This document shows positions 9,062 to 18,900 of a DNA stretch of 64,000 bases, piece after piece (the first letter of the stretch is position 1; every line of letters starts with the position of its first letter). The translations under genes were made by a program, and so were the position numbers. The notes below the pieces were generated by a model, which saw nothing but the letters and a program-made list of their open reading frames with translations, was not told the origin of the DNA and searched no databases. The DNA comes from an uncultured Eubacterium sp. (GTDB taxonomy: Bacteria; Bacillota; Clostridia; Lachnospirales; Lachnospiraceae): the NCBI RefSeq assembly GCF_937958975.1, contig NZ_CALGRE010000044.1:1-64000 (forward strand), in the 5' to 3' direction.

Positions 9062-9373
9062 ATGGCAGAGTTAAAGATTACAGATAAGAATTTTAATAAA
9101 GAGGTTTTATTATCAAAACAACCGGTATTAATTGATTTTTGGGCTCCCTGGTGTGCTCCATGCCGAATGATGAATCCGGTTATTGAACAGTTGGCAGCTG
9201 AGTACGCAGGTAAGGTAAAAGTTGGAAAGATAAATGTAGATGAAGAAGCAGAATTAGCACAGAAATTTCGGGTAATGAGTATTCCTACCATTGTACTCAT
9301 TAAGGATGGGAAGGTAGTAAAGCAAGTAGTCGGTGTAAGCTCAAAGATAGAGTTGGAGGCTATGTTACAATAA
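9062..9373 (+). CDS. trxA: thioredoxin
   Basis: 103 residues, full length for a classical thioredoxin. The active site is WCAPC (residues ~29-33), preceded by VLIDFWAP; the cis-Pro loop is MSIPTIV and the C-terminal Gly pair VVGV is present. It reduces disulfides in cytosolic proteins. AGAGGAG lies 8 nt upstream. It is followed 84 nt later by a CoA-disulfide reductase with rhodanese domain and no terminator between, so the two are probably cotranscribed, pointing to thiol/persulfide homeostasis. Control by the upstream Crp/Fnr regulator is likely because of the palindrome in its leader. Confidence 0.95.
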   Translation: MAELKITDKNFNKEVLLSKQPVLIDFWAPWCAPCRMMNPVIEQLAAEYAGKVKVGKINVDEEAELAQKFRVMSIPTIVLIKDGKVVKQVVGVSSKIELEAMLQ

Positions 9374-9457
9374 GCATTTTTTAATTTTATACTAGCATGA
9401 AATATGACAAATATTGGCGGTATCAGTGGTTATCGTGGAAAGGTTGTGAGAGAATAC

Positions 9458-11149
9458 ATGAAAGTTGTAATTGTAGGTGGTGTTGCAGGTGGTGCCACAG
9501 CAGCAACAAGAATACGCAGGCTGGATGAAAATGCACAGATTATTGTGTTTGAAAGAACCGGATATATTTCATATGCAAACTGCGGTCTGCCATACTATAT
9601 AGGTGGAGTCATTGAAGATGATGAGGATTTGACCTTGCAGACTCCGAACAGTTTTTGGGATAGATTTCGAATTGATGTTAGAGTAAAACAAGAAGTAATA
9701 GATATAAATGTCGAAAAAAAGACGGTTACTGTACAGGAAATAGAGAATGGTCAGGTATATGAAGAATCCTATGATAAATTGATTCTTGCTCCAGGAGCAA
9801 GACCGGTTAGTCCTGATATGCCGGGAATTAATCATAAAAGAGTATTTTCTCTAAGAACAGTAGAGGATACTTTTCAGATTAGGCAGTTTGTAGAGGAGTA
9901 TAAACCAAAATCAGCAGTTATGGTGGGAGGCGGATTTATAGGGCTAGAGGTTGCAGAGAATCTATGTGATTTGGGGATTCAGGTCACGATTGTTCAGAGA
10001 ACGAATCAGTTGATGAACACACTTGACTATGATATGGCAACTATGGTGCATGCAAAGCTTCGCTCAAAAGGTATTGCACTGAAACTTGGTGGAAATGTGA
10101 TTGGTTTCGAGGAAGAAGTGGATAGTCTTAATATTCTTCTTAAGGATGATGTTTCAATAAAGACAGATATGGTTCTTATGGCGATAGGGGTTAGTCCGGA
10201 AACATCATTAGCTAAGAAAGCGGGGCTTACGCTTGGTATAAAAAATGCAGTTGTAGTAAATGACAAAATGGAGACCTCTGTTCCAGATATCTATGCAGTA
10301 GGTGATGCAGTTTCGGTAAAGCATTCTATAACAGGCTCTGATGTGGTAATAGCACTTGCGGGACCGGCAAATAAGCAGGGGCGAATTGCGGCAGATAATA
10401 TATGTGGATTTGAAAGTTGTTACAAAGGGTCCATGGGCTCATCTGTAATTAAGATTTTTGATATGACTGTTGCCAGCACGGGAATAACAGAAAGAGCTGC
10501 GAAAGAAGCTGGTATTGATTATGATAAAGTAATTCTTTCGCCTTCTTCACATGCCGGATATTATCCGGGTGCCAAGGTCATGATTATGAAACTTATGTTT
10601 GAAAGAGAGAGTCTTAAAATTCTCGGAGCACAAATTGTGGGACGTGATGGAGTAGACAAAAGAATAGATGTAATTGCTACAGCCATTAATGCCGGGATGA
10701 AAGCGAATCAGCTTAAAGATTTAGATTTAGCATATGCACCTCCTTTTTCGTCAGCAAAGGACCCGGTTAATATGGCTGGTTTTGTGATAGAAAATATTGC
10801 TACTGGGAGAATTAGGCAGTTTCACTGGGATGAGTTAGAACACTTGCCAATAGATGAAAGTATTACGTTGATTGATACGAGAACAGAAAAAGAGTACATT
10901 AGTGGGCATGTGAAGGGGTTTATCAATATTCCGGTGGATGATTTAAGAGACAGATTGGATGAAATAGATAAAGCGAAACCGGTTTATGTGATGTGTCAGA
11001 GTGGGCTAAGAAGTTATATTGCATGTAGGATTTTGACTCAGAATGGATATGATTGTTACAATTTTTCTGGTGGCTATCGTTTTTATGAAAGTGTTATCAG
11101 AGAAAAAATGATGACGGAACAAGCTTATCCATGTGGACTGGATAAATAA
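9458..11149 (+). CDS. CoA-disulfide / persulfide reductase with C-terminal rhodanese domain
   Basis: A flavoprotein of 563 residues. FAD motif VVIVGGVAGGATAA at the N-terminus; redox cysteine in SYANCGLPYY (~43), the single-Cys signature of CoA-disulfide reductases and NADH oxidases of this family. NAD(P)H motif AVMVGGGFIGLEVAE near 155-170; second FAD motif DIYAVGDAV. Dimerisation domain to ~460, then a rhodanese domain (~465-563) with LIDTRTEKEY and active loop CQSGLRS. CoADR-Rhd proteins reduce CoA disulfides and per/polysulfides with NAD(P)H. Start: ATG 9458 is chosen because MKVVIVGG is the family N-terminus and has GAGAG upstream; an in-frame ATG at 9404 would add an unlikely leader. 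Confidence 0.9.
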   Translation: MKVVIVGGVAGGATAATRIRRLDENAQIIVFERTGYISYANCGLPYYIGGVIEDDEDLTLQTPNSFWDRFRIDVRVKQEVIDINVEKKTVTVQEIENGQVYEESYDKLILAPGARPVSPDMPGINHKRVFSLRTVEDTFQIRQFVEEYKPKSAVMVGGGFIGLEVAENLCDLGIQVTIVQRTNQLMNTLDYDMATMVHAKLRSKGIALKLGGNVIGFEEEVDSLNILLKDDVSIKTDMVLMAIGVSPETSLAKKAGLTLGIKNAVVVNDKMETSVPDIYAVGDAVSVKHSITGSDVVIALAGPANKQGRIAADNICGFESCYKGSMGSSVIKIFDMTVASTGITERAAKEAGIDYDKVILSPSSHAGYYPGAKVMIMKLMFERESLKILGAQIVGRDGVDKRIDVIATAINAGMKANQLKDLDLAYAPPFSSAKDPVNMAGFVIENIATGRIRQFHWDELEHLPIDESITLIDTRTEKEYISGHVKGFINIPVDDLRDRLDEIDKAKPVYVMCQSGLRSYIACRILTQNGYDCYNFSGGYRFYESVIREKMMTEQAYPCGLDK

Positions 11150-11219
11150 TGTTGTTGTCATGCAGTTCATCGAACAGATTATTCCTTGTTAATTCGACCT
11201 GTTACCGGATTTAAAGAAC

Positions 11220-11248
11220 TTGACAGTTAACATAAATAGGGGTAACAT
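11220..11248 (+). promoter_or_regulatory. promoter of the glycine-riboswitch operon
   Basis: -35 TTGACA (11220-11225), 17-nt spacer, -10 TAACAT (11243-11248). Predicted start near 11255, about 30 nt before the first aptamer. Confidence 0.65.
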
Positions 11249-11285
11249 CTTATTAGAAGTAAATAGAAATAAAAACAAGGTGAAG

Positions 11286-11459
11286 TTCGCAGGAAATGAA
11301 CATATTTCAACCAAAGGAGTAAAACTCTCAGGTATCGCTGTGCGGTGAGGACTGTGAATGGATTGTTACTCTGGAGAAGCTTTTACGTAATATAACTACG
11401 AAAAGTGCCGAAGGTGCAAGGCAGTATAACTGCTAAATCTCTCAGGCAAAAGGACGGAG
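11286..11459 (+). promoter_or_regulatory. tandem glycine riboswitch
   Basis: Two aptamers in series. Aptamer I (11286-11358) has P1 arms TTCGCAG/CTGTGAA and the conserved CCAAAGGAG...AAACTCTCAGGT...AGGAC core. The linker carries the characteristic CTCTGGAGA. Aptamer II (11369-11459) has GCCGAAGGTGCAA, ATCTCTCAGGCAAAAGGACGGAG and P1 CTCTG/CGGAG. This matches the gcvT-type (glycine) riboswitch consensus. A terminator (11520-11548) lies 60 nt downstream, before the first gene, giving a transcriptional expression platform. Whether glycine turns the operon on or off cannot be told by eye. Confidence 0.93.
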
Positions 11460-11519
11460 AAATACAGGGATGTATTAAAGACAGTAAATGTAAGAATATA
11501 TGACGTATTTGGAGGTTAT

Positions 11520-11548
11520 GACCAGAGTGGAGACTTTGGTCTTTTTTT
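11520..11548 (+). terminator. riboswitch-controlled terminator
   Basis: Stem GACCAGAG/CTTTGGTC with a 6-nt loop followed by seven T. It lies in the leader between the riboswitch and the ureohydrolase gene, so it is the likely attenuator. Confidence 0.9.
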
Positions 11549-11624
11549 CTTGTTTATATGTCTACTTATGAGTTGAAGGATTTAAATTTTAATAAGTTTT
11601 TGAGGAGTTTAAGGAGGGAGAAAA

Positions 11625-12581
11625 ATGGCAGATAAAAATCAGCCGGCCAGTGCATTATCTTCACCAAGATTTTGCAATATGGGCACATTTATGAGAATGC
11701 AGCATGTAGATTCAGCAGAAAATTTGGACTTTTGTATCGCAGGAGCTCCGTTTGACACGGGAAGTTCGTTCCGCTCAGGTTCCAGATTCGGTCCGAACGG
11801 AATTAGAAATATTTCTGCTATGATGAAACCGAATAATGTTATTATGCAGGTAAATATTATGGAAAGTCTTAAGGGTGGTGATATTGGTGATTTTAATGTA
11901 ACACCGGGATATATTCATCCGTCTTATGCAGCGATTGAAGAAGGAGTTTCAAAGATTCTTAACGCAGGTGCTACACCAATCGTTTTGGGTGGAGACCATG
12001 CGATTACTCTTGGAGAACTTCGTGCTGTTGCCAAGAAATATGGACCGGTCGGTCTAATACATTTTGATTCACATTCAGACCTTTGTGATGAGGTATTTGG
12101 AGAAAAGTATAATCATGGCACGCCATTTAGACGTGCAATTGAGGAAGGTTTAATTGACCCTTCACATTCTATTCAGATAGGAATGAGAGGTTCTTTGTAC
12201 GACCCGAATGAGCATAAGATGGCAGCAGACTTGGGAATGTTGTTGATACCGGCACATAAGGTTCGTCAGATGGGAATTGATAAAGTGATGGAGATGGCTC
12301 TGGAAAGAGTTGGAGACAAGCCGGTATTCCTGACATTTGATATTGATTTCGTAGACCCGGCATATGCACCGGGAACAGGAACACCGGAAGTTGGTGGATT
12401 TACTTCATACGAGACTCTTGAGATGGTCAGAAGTCTTAAGACAGTGAATTTTGTGGGATTTGATATCGTAGAGGTATTGCCGGCATACGATAGCAGTGAA
12501 ATTACAGCATATCTGGCTGCCAATATTGTATTTGAATTTTTATCTATTCTTGCGTTGCAGAAAAAGAATAAGGAAGATTAG
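11625..12581 (+). CDS. arginase/agmatinase-family ureohydrolase
   Basis: 318 residues, the usual length. The metal ligand motifs are all present: GGDHAI, HFDSHSD (usual DAHxD as DSHSD), the YNHGTP His, and DIDFVDPAYAPGTGTPE. Enzymes of this fold hydrolyse a guanidino group to urea plus an amine or amino acid using two Mn2+ (Ni2+ in guanidine hydrolase). The substrate cannot be read from the motifs: agmatine, guanidinobutyrate, guanidinoacetate or similar. Two contexts help: a glycine riboswitch controls the operon, and an 11-nt spacing links it to a YjiH-type membrane protein. Guanidinoacetate would release glycine plus urea, which would fit the riboswitch. AAGGAGGGAG ribosome site. Confidence 0.88.
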   Translation: MADKNQPASALSSPRFCNMGTFMRMQHVDSAENLDFCIAGAPFDTGSSFRSGSRFGPNGIRNISAMMKPNNVIMQVNIMESLKGGDIGDFNVTPGYIHPSYAAIEEGVSKILNAGATPIVLGGDHAITLGELRAVAKKYGPVGLIHFDSHSDLCDEVFGEKYNHGTPFRRAIEEGLIDPSHSIQIGMRGSLYDPNEHKMAADLGMLLIPAHKVRQMGIDKVMEMALERVGDKPVFLTFDIDFVDPAYAPGTGTPEVGGFTSYETLEMVRSLKTVNFVGFDIVEVLPAYDSSEITAYLAANIVFEFLSILALQKKNKED

Positions 12582-12592
12582 GAGGAGAATAC

Positions 12593-14035
12593 ATGGAAAC
12601 AAAAGAAACAGTAGTATACGACAGCGATATGCAGTCAGCGGAACTGGATGAAATAAAATTAAATTCTAAACAGAGAACAAAAGGTATTATCAGGCTTTTG
12701 GTCTGTTCTCTAATTGGAATTTTGGTATTTTTCGTTTCTGTACCATACAAAGGGGAGAGTACGATTATATTTAGTATCTTATATAACGGTTTTGTAGGAT
12801 TGTTTGGCGATTTTGCATACTGGCTATTGGTAATTATCATCGGTGCAAATTTATTCTGTCATTTATATTTCAGATGGATTAAAAAGAAAACAGTTCAAAA
12901 TGAGTTTGCTAAAGTATATGAGAATGACAATATAATTCATACGGTGTTATATACATTAGGTTTTGCTTATGCATTGTTGTATGCCTTAAAAGTTACTACA
13001 AACATTATGGGTCCGGAGGTTATTGTTGGGGCATCCACGGGTGACCAGGTATTCCCACCAATTGTATTGGGGGTATTAGGTATCATTATTGTCGGTGCAG
13101 TTTTTATGCCGTTTCTTTTAAATTATGGTATTTTGGAAATTATTGGAGCTATATTAGAGCCATTAATGAGACCATTGTTTAAAGTACCGGGAAAAGCGGC
13201 ATTGGACGCGGTTGCATCTTTTGTAAGTTCCTCTTCTCTGGGAGTGCTTATTACCAATCGTTTGTGGAAGAAAAATGTATATACAGATAAAGAAATGGTA
13301 GGTATTATGACAGGCTTTTCCGCTGTCAGCATCGGATTTGCCTATTTAGTAATAAACACGGCGGGTTTGGGAAGCCAGTTTGTGAAAGTATATGCGATAA
13401 GCTTTGTTCTTGTATTTATTATGGAACCTATTATGGTAAGAATACCTCCTATTCGAAATAAGAAGGATGTTTATTATAATGGTAAAGTGCAGACGGATGA
13501 GGAAAGAAAAGAAAATGCTAAATTTAGTGTAAAAACGATTCCTACAGGATGCTCTCGTGCTGTAAAGCGTGCTTATATTGCGAAGGGATTACATAAAGAT
13601 ATTCCGTTTAGTTTAAAGGATAGTATTCTTGTGTTACCACAGGTATTAACAATGCTTTCGGCGATAGGTGTTTCAGGATTGATTCTGGCAGAATACACAC
13701 CGATATTTGAATGGATTGGATATATATTCAGACCTCTTTTGTATTTATTCCGAATACCGGATGCAGCAATCGTATCAGCGGCAATTCCGGTAGGTATTGC
13801 AGAAATGTTTTTGCCTGTACTTACAATTGTGGGAAGCGCGGCAACAATGGCAGTAAAAGCGAAAGCTTTTGTGACAATTGTATCAATGGTACAGATTATT
13901 TTCTTTTCAGAAACTGCAACGGTTATGATGGCGACAAAGTCACCGATTAAGTTCTGGGAAATAATTGTATGTTTTATAGAGAGGACAATTATTGCTATTC
14001 CTTTAGCAGCAATTGTGGTTCATTTATTTTTCTAA
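12593..14035 (+). CDS. YjiH-family membrane protein with Gate domain
   Basis: 480 residues with about ten hydrophobic segments. It resembles the YjiH / nucleoside-recognition (Gate) family: paired membrane halves with FVSSSSLGVLITNRLW and a matching second half (IVSAAIPVGIAEMFLP, FFSETATVMMATKSPIKFWE). The N-terminal ~40 residues are cytosolic. Members are taken to be transporters but few have a proven substrate. It follows the ureohydrolase by 11 nt with its own GGAGGAG site and is probably its transporter, importing the guanidino compound or exporting a product (inference). A terminator follows immediately. Confidence 0.78.
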   Translation: METKETVVYDSDMQSAELDEIKLNSKQRTKGIIRLLVCSLIGILVFFVSVPYKGESTIIFSILYNGFVGLFGDFAYWLLVIIIGANLFCHLYFRWIKKKTVQNEFAKVYENDNIIHTVLYTLGFAYALLYALKVTTNIMGPEVIVGASTGDQVFPPIVLGVLGIIIVGAVFMPFLLNYGILEIIGAILEPLMRPLFKVPGKAALDAVASFVSSSSLGVLITNRLWKKNVYTDKEMVGIMTGFSAVSIGFAYLVINTAGLGSQFVKVYAISFVLVFIMEPIMVRIPPIRNKKDVYYNGKVQTDEERKENAKFSVKTIPTGCSRAVKRAYIAKGLHKDIPFSLKDSILVLPQVLTMLSAIGVSGLILAEYTPIFEWIGYIFRPLLYLFRIPDAAIVSAAIPVGIAEMFLPVLTIVGSAATMAVKAKAFVTIVSMVQIIFFSETATVMMATKSPIKFWEIIVCFIERTIIAIPLAAIVVHLFF

Positions 14036-14047
14036 ATTAAAAATAGG

Positions 14048-14080
14048 CGCAGTCATTTTAAGGTGGCTGCGTTTTATTTT
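14048..14080 (+). terminator. Rho-independent terminator
   Basis: CGCAGTCA/TGGCTGCG stem (one G-T pair) followed by GTTTTATTTT; it ends the ureohydrolase-YjiH operon. Confidence 0.85.
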
Positions 14081-14081
14081 A

Positions 14082-14090
14082 TGGTATAAT
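14082..14090 (+). promoter_or_regulatory. extended -10 promoter element
   Basis: TGgTATAAT, just after the terminator and about 125 nt before the DUF1846 start; weak -35. Confidence 0.4.
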
Positions 14091-14215
14091 ATTTTTATAA
14101 ATTTAGACCGTAAAGGTTTGATATCAAAACAAAAAAATGATAAAATATCCGATGGTTGTAAAATCTGTTACATTTAAGAATGAGATTAATAAATAAAAAT
14201 ACGGATGAGGTTAAA

Positions 14216-15709
14216 ATGTTAAAAAAAGGATTTGATAATGAAAAATATTTGATGATGCAGTCAGAGCATATTCGAGAAAGGATTGCTCAATTCGGCAATA
14301 AGTTATATTTGGAGTTTGGTGGAAAGTTATTTGATGATTTTCATGCCTCAAGAGTTTTGCCCGGATTTAAGCCGGACTCTAAGCTTCAGATGTTATTGCA
14401 GCTCAAAGAACAGGCAGAGATTGTTATTGTTATCAGTGCTGAGGATATTGAGGAAAACAAGGTGCGTGGTGACTATGGAATTACATATGATATGGATGTG
14501 CTGAGATTGATTGATGAATTTCAATCAATAGGTTTATTTGTGGGAAGCGTCTGCCTGACAAAGTTTGCCGGACAGCCTTCAGCAGAATTGTTTATGAAGA
14601 GACTTGAGTCTATGGGGATTAAATCTTATAAACATTATAAAATACCCGGTTATCCGAGTGATGTAAATTATATTGTCAGTGACGAGGGTTACGGAAAAAA
14701 TGACTATATAGAGACGGAGAGACCTTTGGTTGTTATTACCGCTCCCGGACCGGGAAGCGGAAAGATGGCAACATGTTTGTCTCAATTATACCATGAGCAT
14801 AAAAGAGGTGTGGATGCAGGGTATGCAAAATATGAGACCTTTCCGATTTGGAACATTCCTTTGAAACACCCGGTCAATCTTGCTTATGAGGCGGCAACAG
14901 CAGATTTAAATGATGTTAATATTATAGACCCATTTCATCTTGAGGCATATGGAGAGACTGCCGTAAATTATAATAGAGATTGTGAGATATTTCCGGTAGT
15001 GAATGCGATGTTTGAGCTTATTTCAGGTGAAAGCCCATACAAATCCCCTACAGATATGGGCGTAAATATGGCGGGAAACTGTATTTTTGACGACGAGGCA
15101 TGTTGTGAGGCATCAAAACAGGAAATTATCAGACGTTATTATAAGAGTTTATGCGAAAAAAGACGAAAAGGAACAACAAAGGATGATATATATAAGCTGG
15201 AATTACTGATGAAACAGGCAGAAATTACAGTTGAGGATAGAAAGGTAACGATTGCGGCATTAGAGAAAGAAAAAGCAACGGACGAAAAACCGGCAGTTGC
15301 AATCGAATTGCCGGATGGAAGAATTATAACCGGAGGTACAAGTGAGCTTTTAGGTGCAGCATCATCGGCTTTATTAAATGCGTTGAAGGTTTTAGGAGAT
15401 ATAGAAGATGACATTAAGCTTATTGACCCAAAAGCGATTGAACCGATACAGGCTTTGAAAATAAACTATCTTGGCAGTCGTAATCCAAGGCTCCATACGG
15501 ATGAGGTATTAACAGCTTTATCTTCAACTGCATCATATAGTGAGGTTGCAGCGCTTGCGATGAGACAACTTCCATTACTTAAGGGCTGTGATGCTCATTC
15601 GACGGTGTTACTATCTTCCGTGGATGAACAGATATTAAAAAAACTTGGGATTCAGCTTACATGTGAACCAAGATATGAGGAAGATGAGAGAATGTATCAT
15701 AAGCATTAA
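14216..15709 (+). CDS. DUF1846 (UPF0371) family protein
   Basis: 497 residues, matching the family's ~500. The N-terminus KKGFDNEKYLMMQSEHIRER is diagnostic of UPF0371. The middle has a P-loop-like run (ITAPGPGSGKMATCLSQLYHE), which suggests nucleotide binding, followed by conserved ETFPIWNIPLKHPVN and GVNMAGN segments. It has no signal peptide. Function is not established, although structures exist for family members. Start: an upstream ATG at 14180 would add 12 residues, but 14216 is preferred because homologues start M-K/L-K-x-G-F-D-N and a GAGG site sits 6 nt upstream. It is monocistronic between two terminators. Confidence 0.9.
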   Translation: MLKKGFDNEKYLMMQSEHIRERIAQFGNKLYLEFGGKLFDDFHASRVLPGFKPDSKLQMLLQLKEQAEIVIVISAEDIEENKVRGDYGITYDMDVLRLIDEFQSIGLFVGSVCLTKFAGQPSAELFMKRLESMGIKSYKHYKIPGYPSDVNYIVSDEGYGKNDYIETERPLVVITAPGPGSGKMATCLSQLYHEHKRGVDAGYAKYETFPIWNIPLKHPVNLAYEAATADLNDVNIIDPFHLEAYGETAVNYNRDCEIFPVVNAMFELISGESPYKSPTDMGVNMAGNCIFDDEACCEASKQEIIRRYYKSLCEKRRKGTTKDDIYKLELLMKQAEITVEDRKVTIAALEKEKATDEKPAVAIELPDGRIITGGTSELLGAASSALLNALKVLGDIEDDIKLIDPKAIEPIQALKINYLGSRNPRLHTDEVLTALSSTASYSEVAALAMRQLPLLKGCDAHSTVLLSSVDEQILKKLGIQLTCEPRYEEDERMYHKH

Positions 15710-15737
15710 GAAATATAGAAATTTAATGATTGCTGAC

Positions 15738-15777
15738 AAAAAATGCTGTCCCATAGATTATGGGATAGCATTTTTTT
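15738..15777. terminator. bidirectional Rho-independent terminator
   Basis: A-run, 12-bp stem TGCTGTCCCATA/TATGGGATAGCA, then T-run; symmetrical, so it can act on both strands. Confidence 0.9.
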
Positions 15778-15862
15778 GAAGAAAAATATTACAAATAAAA
15801 GTATTTTTATAGTATAAAATTACCAAAAATATACCAGAAATAGTAAAAAACATTTTTATGTA

Positions 15863-15879
15863 TTGACGAATTATGTCAA
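15863..15879. promoter_or_regulatory. inverted repeat over a possible -35 box
   Basis: TTGAC-N7-GTCAA, 53 nt before the subtilase start. The left arm doubles as a -35 box (TTGACG), but the -10 is poor. Possible operator. Confidence 0.3.
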
Positions 15880-15931
15880 TAAATGTTACTCTCTTGGGGT
15901 TAGACAATAAACAAAGGGAGAGGAGAGAAAG

Positions 15932-18900
15932 ATGAGAAAATTTTTTAAAAGAACAACAGGTATTGTTTTAGCATGTGCAATGAGCATTTCTTTGTGTAAT
16001 GCCAACATTACCAAAAGTACAAAAGTAAAAGCTGATAATAAAACGGTTTTTGATGAAATAGTAAAAACCAGTATTTCAGAAAATAAACTAGAGCGAATTG
16101 CAGAAACTGCTTTGGAAGATGGAGAGAAGGCAGCGAATTTAGTAAATTGTTATGATGATGCTGTAGATTATGACGAAGCACTGAATTATGCGCTTACTTC
16201 TTATTATGAAACTGAGGATTTTGACCAGTTAGATGAGTTTGAAAAGACCGTCGATAGTAGAAGTGAGGATGTTATAGCAGGATACAAAAAAGCTGCTAAG
16301 GAAAGAGCCAAAGGCGATGCCAACGGTTATGAAGCGGGTAAAGTAATTGCAATGTTTGACAAGGATGCAACAGAAGAAGAAATTGATGCTGTTTGTGAGG
16401 CACAGCATGGAGAAGTGGAATCTATTTATAAGGATTTTACCGGAGATTATGTCGCAACAATTTCCATTTCATTAGGTCAGACAGTTGATATGGCAACAGA
16501 AGCTTATGGTGATTATAGTATTACAGAGGCGGTTGACAGCAATAATTATTATGATGTTGTTGGAGAAAGTGTATTGAATGCAACAAATGATACTGACTTG
16601 TCAAAACAGTATTATTTGGACAACATTCATGTAAAAGAAGCCTGGGATTATGTTTCAACGCATACCCATAACAAAGTATTAGTCGGTGTAATTGATACGG
16701 GTGTTCAAATAGACCATCCTGATTTGAAAAATTCTATTTCACCAAATTCTGCGGATATAACAGGCAATTCACCGGTTTTATTGAAGGATTGTGCTGTACC
16801 TGCGAAAACATGGCATGGTACGGGAGTTGCAAGTCTTATTGCGGCTGAAGCAAATAATAACAGACAGGTAGCAGGAGTGGCAAGTTGTTACAATAACGAT
16901 GTAGTAGAAATTCTTGCAGTTCAGGCATCTACATATTATGAATCGTATAAGCAATACAGATTCTCAGTAGAGAATTTAAATAGGGCGATGGATTATTGTG
17001 CGAAGCAGGGTGTAAAAGTAATTAATATGAGTCTTGGCGGTTTCTCATATGACAGCGTGCAGGAGGCAACAATTAATAAATTGACTGAAGCCGGAATTAT
17101 AATAGTGTGTGCTGCGGGGAATGAGAGTAGTGACGAAATATATTATCCATCTGACTTTGAGAAGACTATTTCGGTAGTAGCGACTACACAGGGAAATTAT
17201 ATCGCAGGTTTTTCTAATTTTGGAAAACAAAAAAATATATGTGCGCCGGGTATGGATATTTATATGTTGACAACAAATTCCGGTGCGGTATATGGTGAGG
17301 GAACGTCTATGGCGTCACCGATAGTAGCAGCTGTGACAGCTATGATGTGTTCTATAAATAGTGATTTGAATTATTTTGATGTCAAGAGAATTATGGCAAA
17401 TACGGCGTCAGACCTTGCGAATGAATCAATAAGTAAAGCAGTTCCTTATGGTGTGGTGAATGCTGCAAAATGTATTGAATATGCAGTAGGATATACTCCG
17501 GAGACGTTGTTTAAGTTTGAGGAAGCAACATATCAGAATGTGGCACGTGGAAAAAATGTTACTGCATCAAGTGTATTTAATGCAGATGGTTTTCCGCTCA
17601 CCAATTTAGTAGACGGAAACACATCAACAAAGTGTATTACAGAGAGCAGCAGTGGACAATATGTAAAGGTTGATTTAGGACAGGAATATGATATAGATAA
17701 AATTAATCTTTATTATGAAAGATTCAGTACAACAGCATATCGAATCTTAGTTTCCAAGGATGATGAAAATTGGACAGAAATAGCCAGTGGAGAAAAAGCT
17801 GCCCAATCAAGTAAAAGTTTTGAAATAGAAAAACAGAAAGCAAGATATGTAAAGGTAGAGTTTATCGATAATGACACATATGTAATTTTGACAGAGTTAG
17901 AAGTATATGGAGATGTCGAAAGTAAAATAGAATATAAAGATATTCTCAATGAAAAAGAAAAACCGTTAGAAGTAATTGACATGAGAGCTGCTTGGATTTT
18001 CCCAAATTCGGCAAATGTATCATGGACAACTGATGCGAATAGGGCATTAAAAAATTATACATATAATGTGTATGTTGATGGACAGCTTGTACAATCAGGA
18101 ATGACGGTAAATCATTTAATTGTATCCGTATCAAGGCCGGGATATCATACATTTAAAGTTACTTCGAATCTTAATGGAATGGAATCCGAAGGAAAAATAT
18201 ACAATGCATATGTTGGCAGCTCCATGCCGCCTACAACAACAGAAGCGCCAACTACGACCAACGCTCCAACAGAGGAACCAACTACGATTGTGGAAGAAAC
18301 ACCATTAGAGGTTATCGGCATGAATGTATCATGCACAGCGGATAATACAATTGGAGTCGTATGGGGTCAGGATGCAGACAGAATTAACAGTGGTTGTAAA
18401 TATAATGTATATGTGAATGGTACAAAGGTATTAAGTGAAGTTATCTGTAACTATTATACGATTAATAATATAGAAGCTGGAAACGTACAAGTTAAAGTAA
18501 CAGCAGTTTTAAATGGAATAGAGAGCGCCGGTGTAACACAGACAGTGAATGTAACAGGAAGTGTAGTAGAGACTACAACAGAAGCACCAACTACGAACGA
18601 GACTACAACAGAGGCACCAACTACTACAATTACTGAGGAGGAACCATTAGAGGTCATTGGTATGAATGCAACTTGCACAAAGGATAATACAATTGAAGTT
18701 GTGTGGGGACAGGATACAGATAGAATCAACAGTGGGTGTAAGTATAATGTATATATTAATGATGTAAAGAAATACAATGAAGTTGTCTGTGCCAGATACA
18801 CAATTGAAAATATAAATGCCGGTAGTGTTACTGTAAAAGTAACCGCAGTGTTAAACGGAAAGGAATCGGCTGGAGTAGTACAGACCGTACAGGTTTCGGG

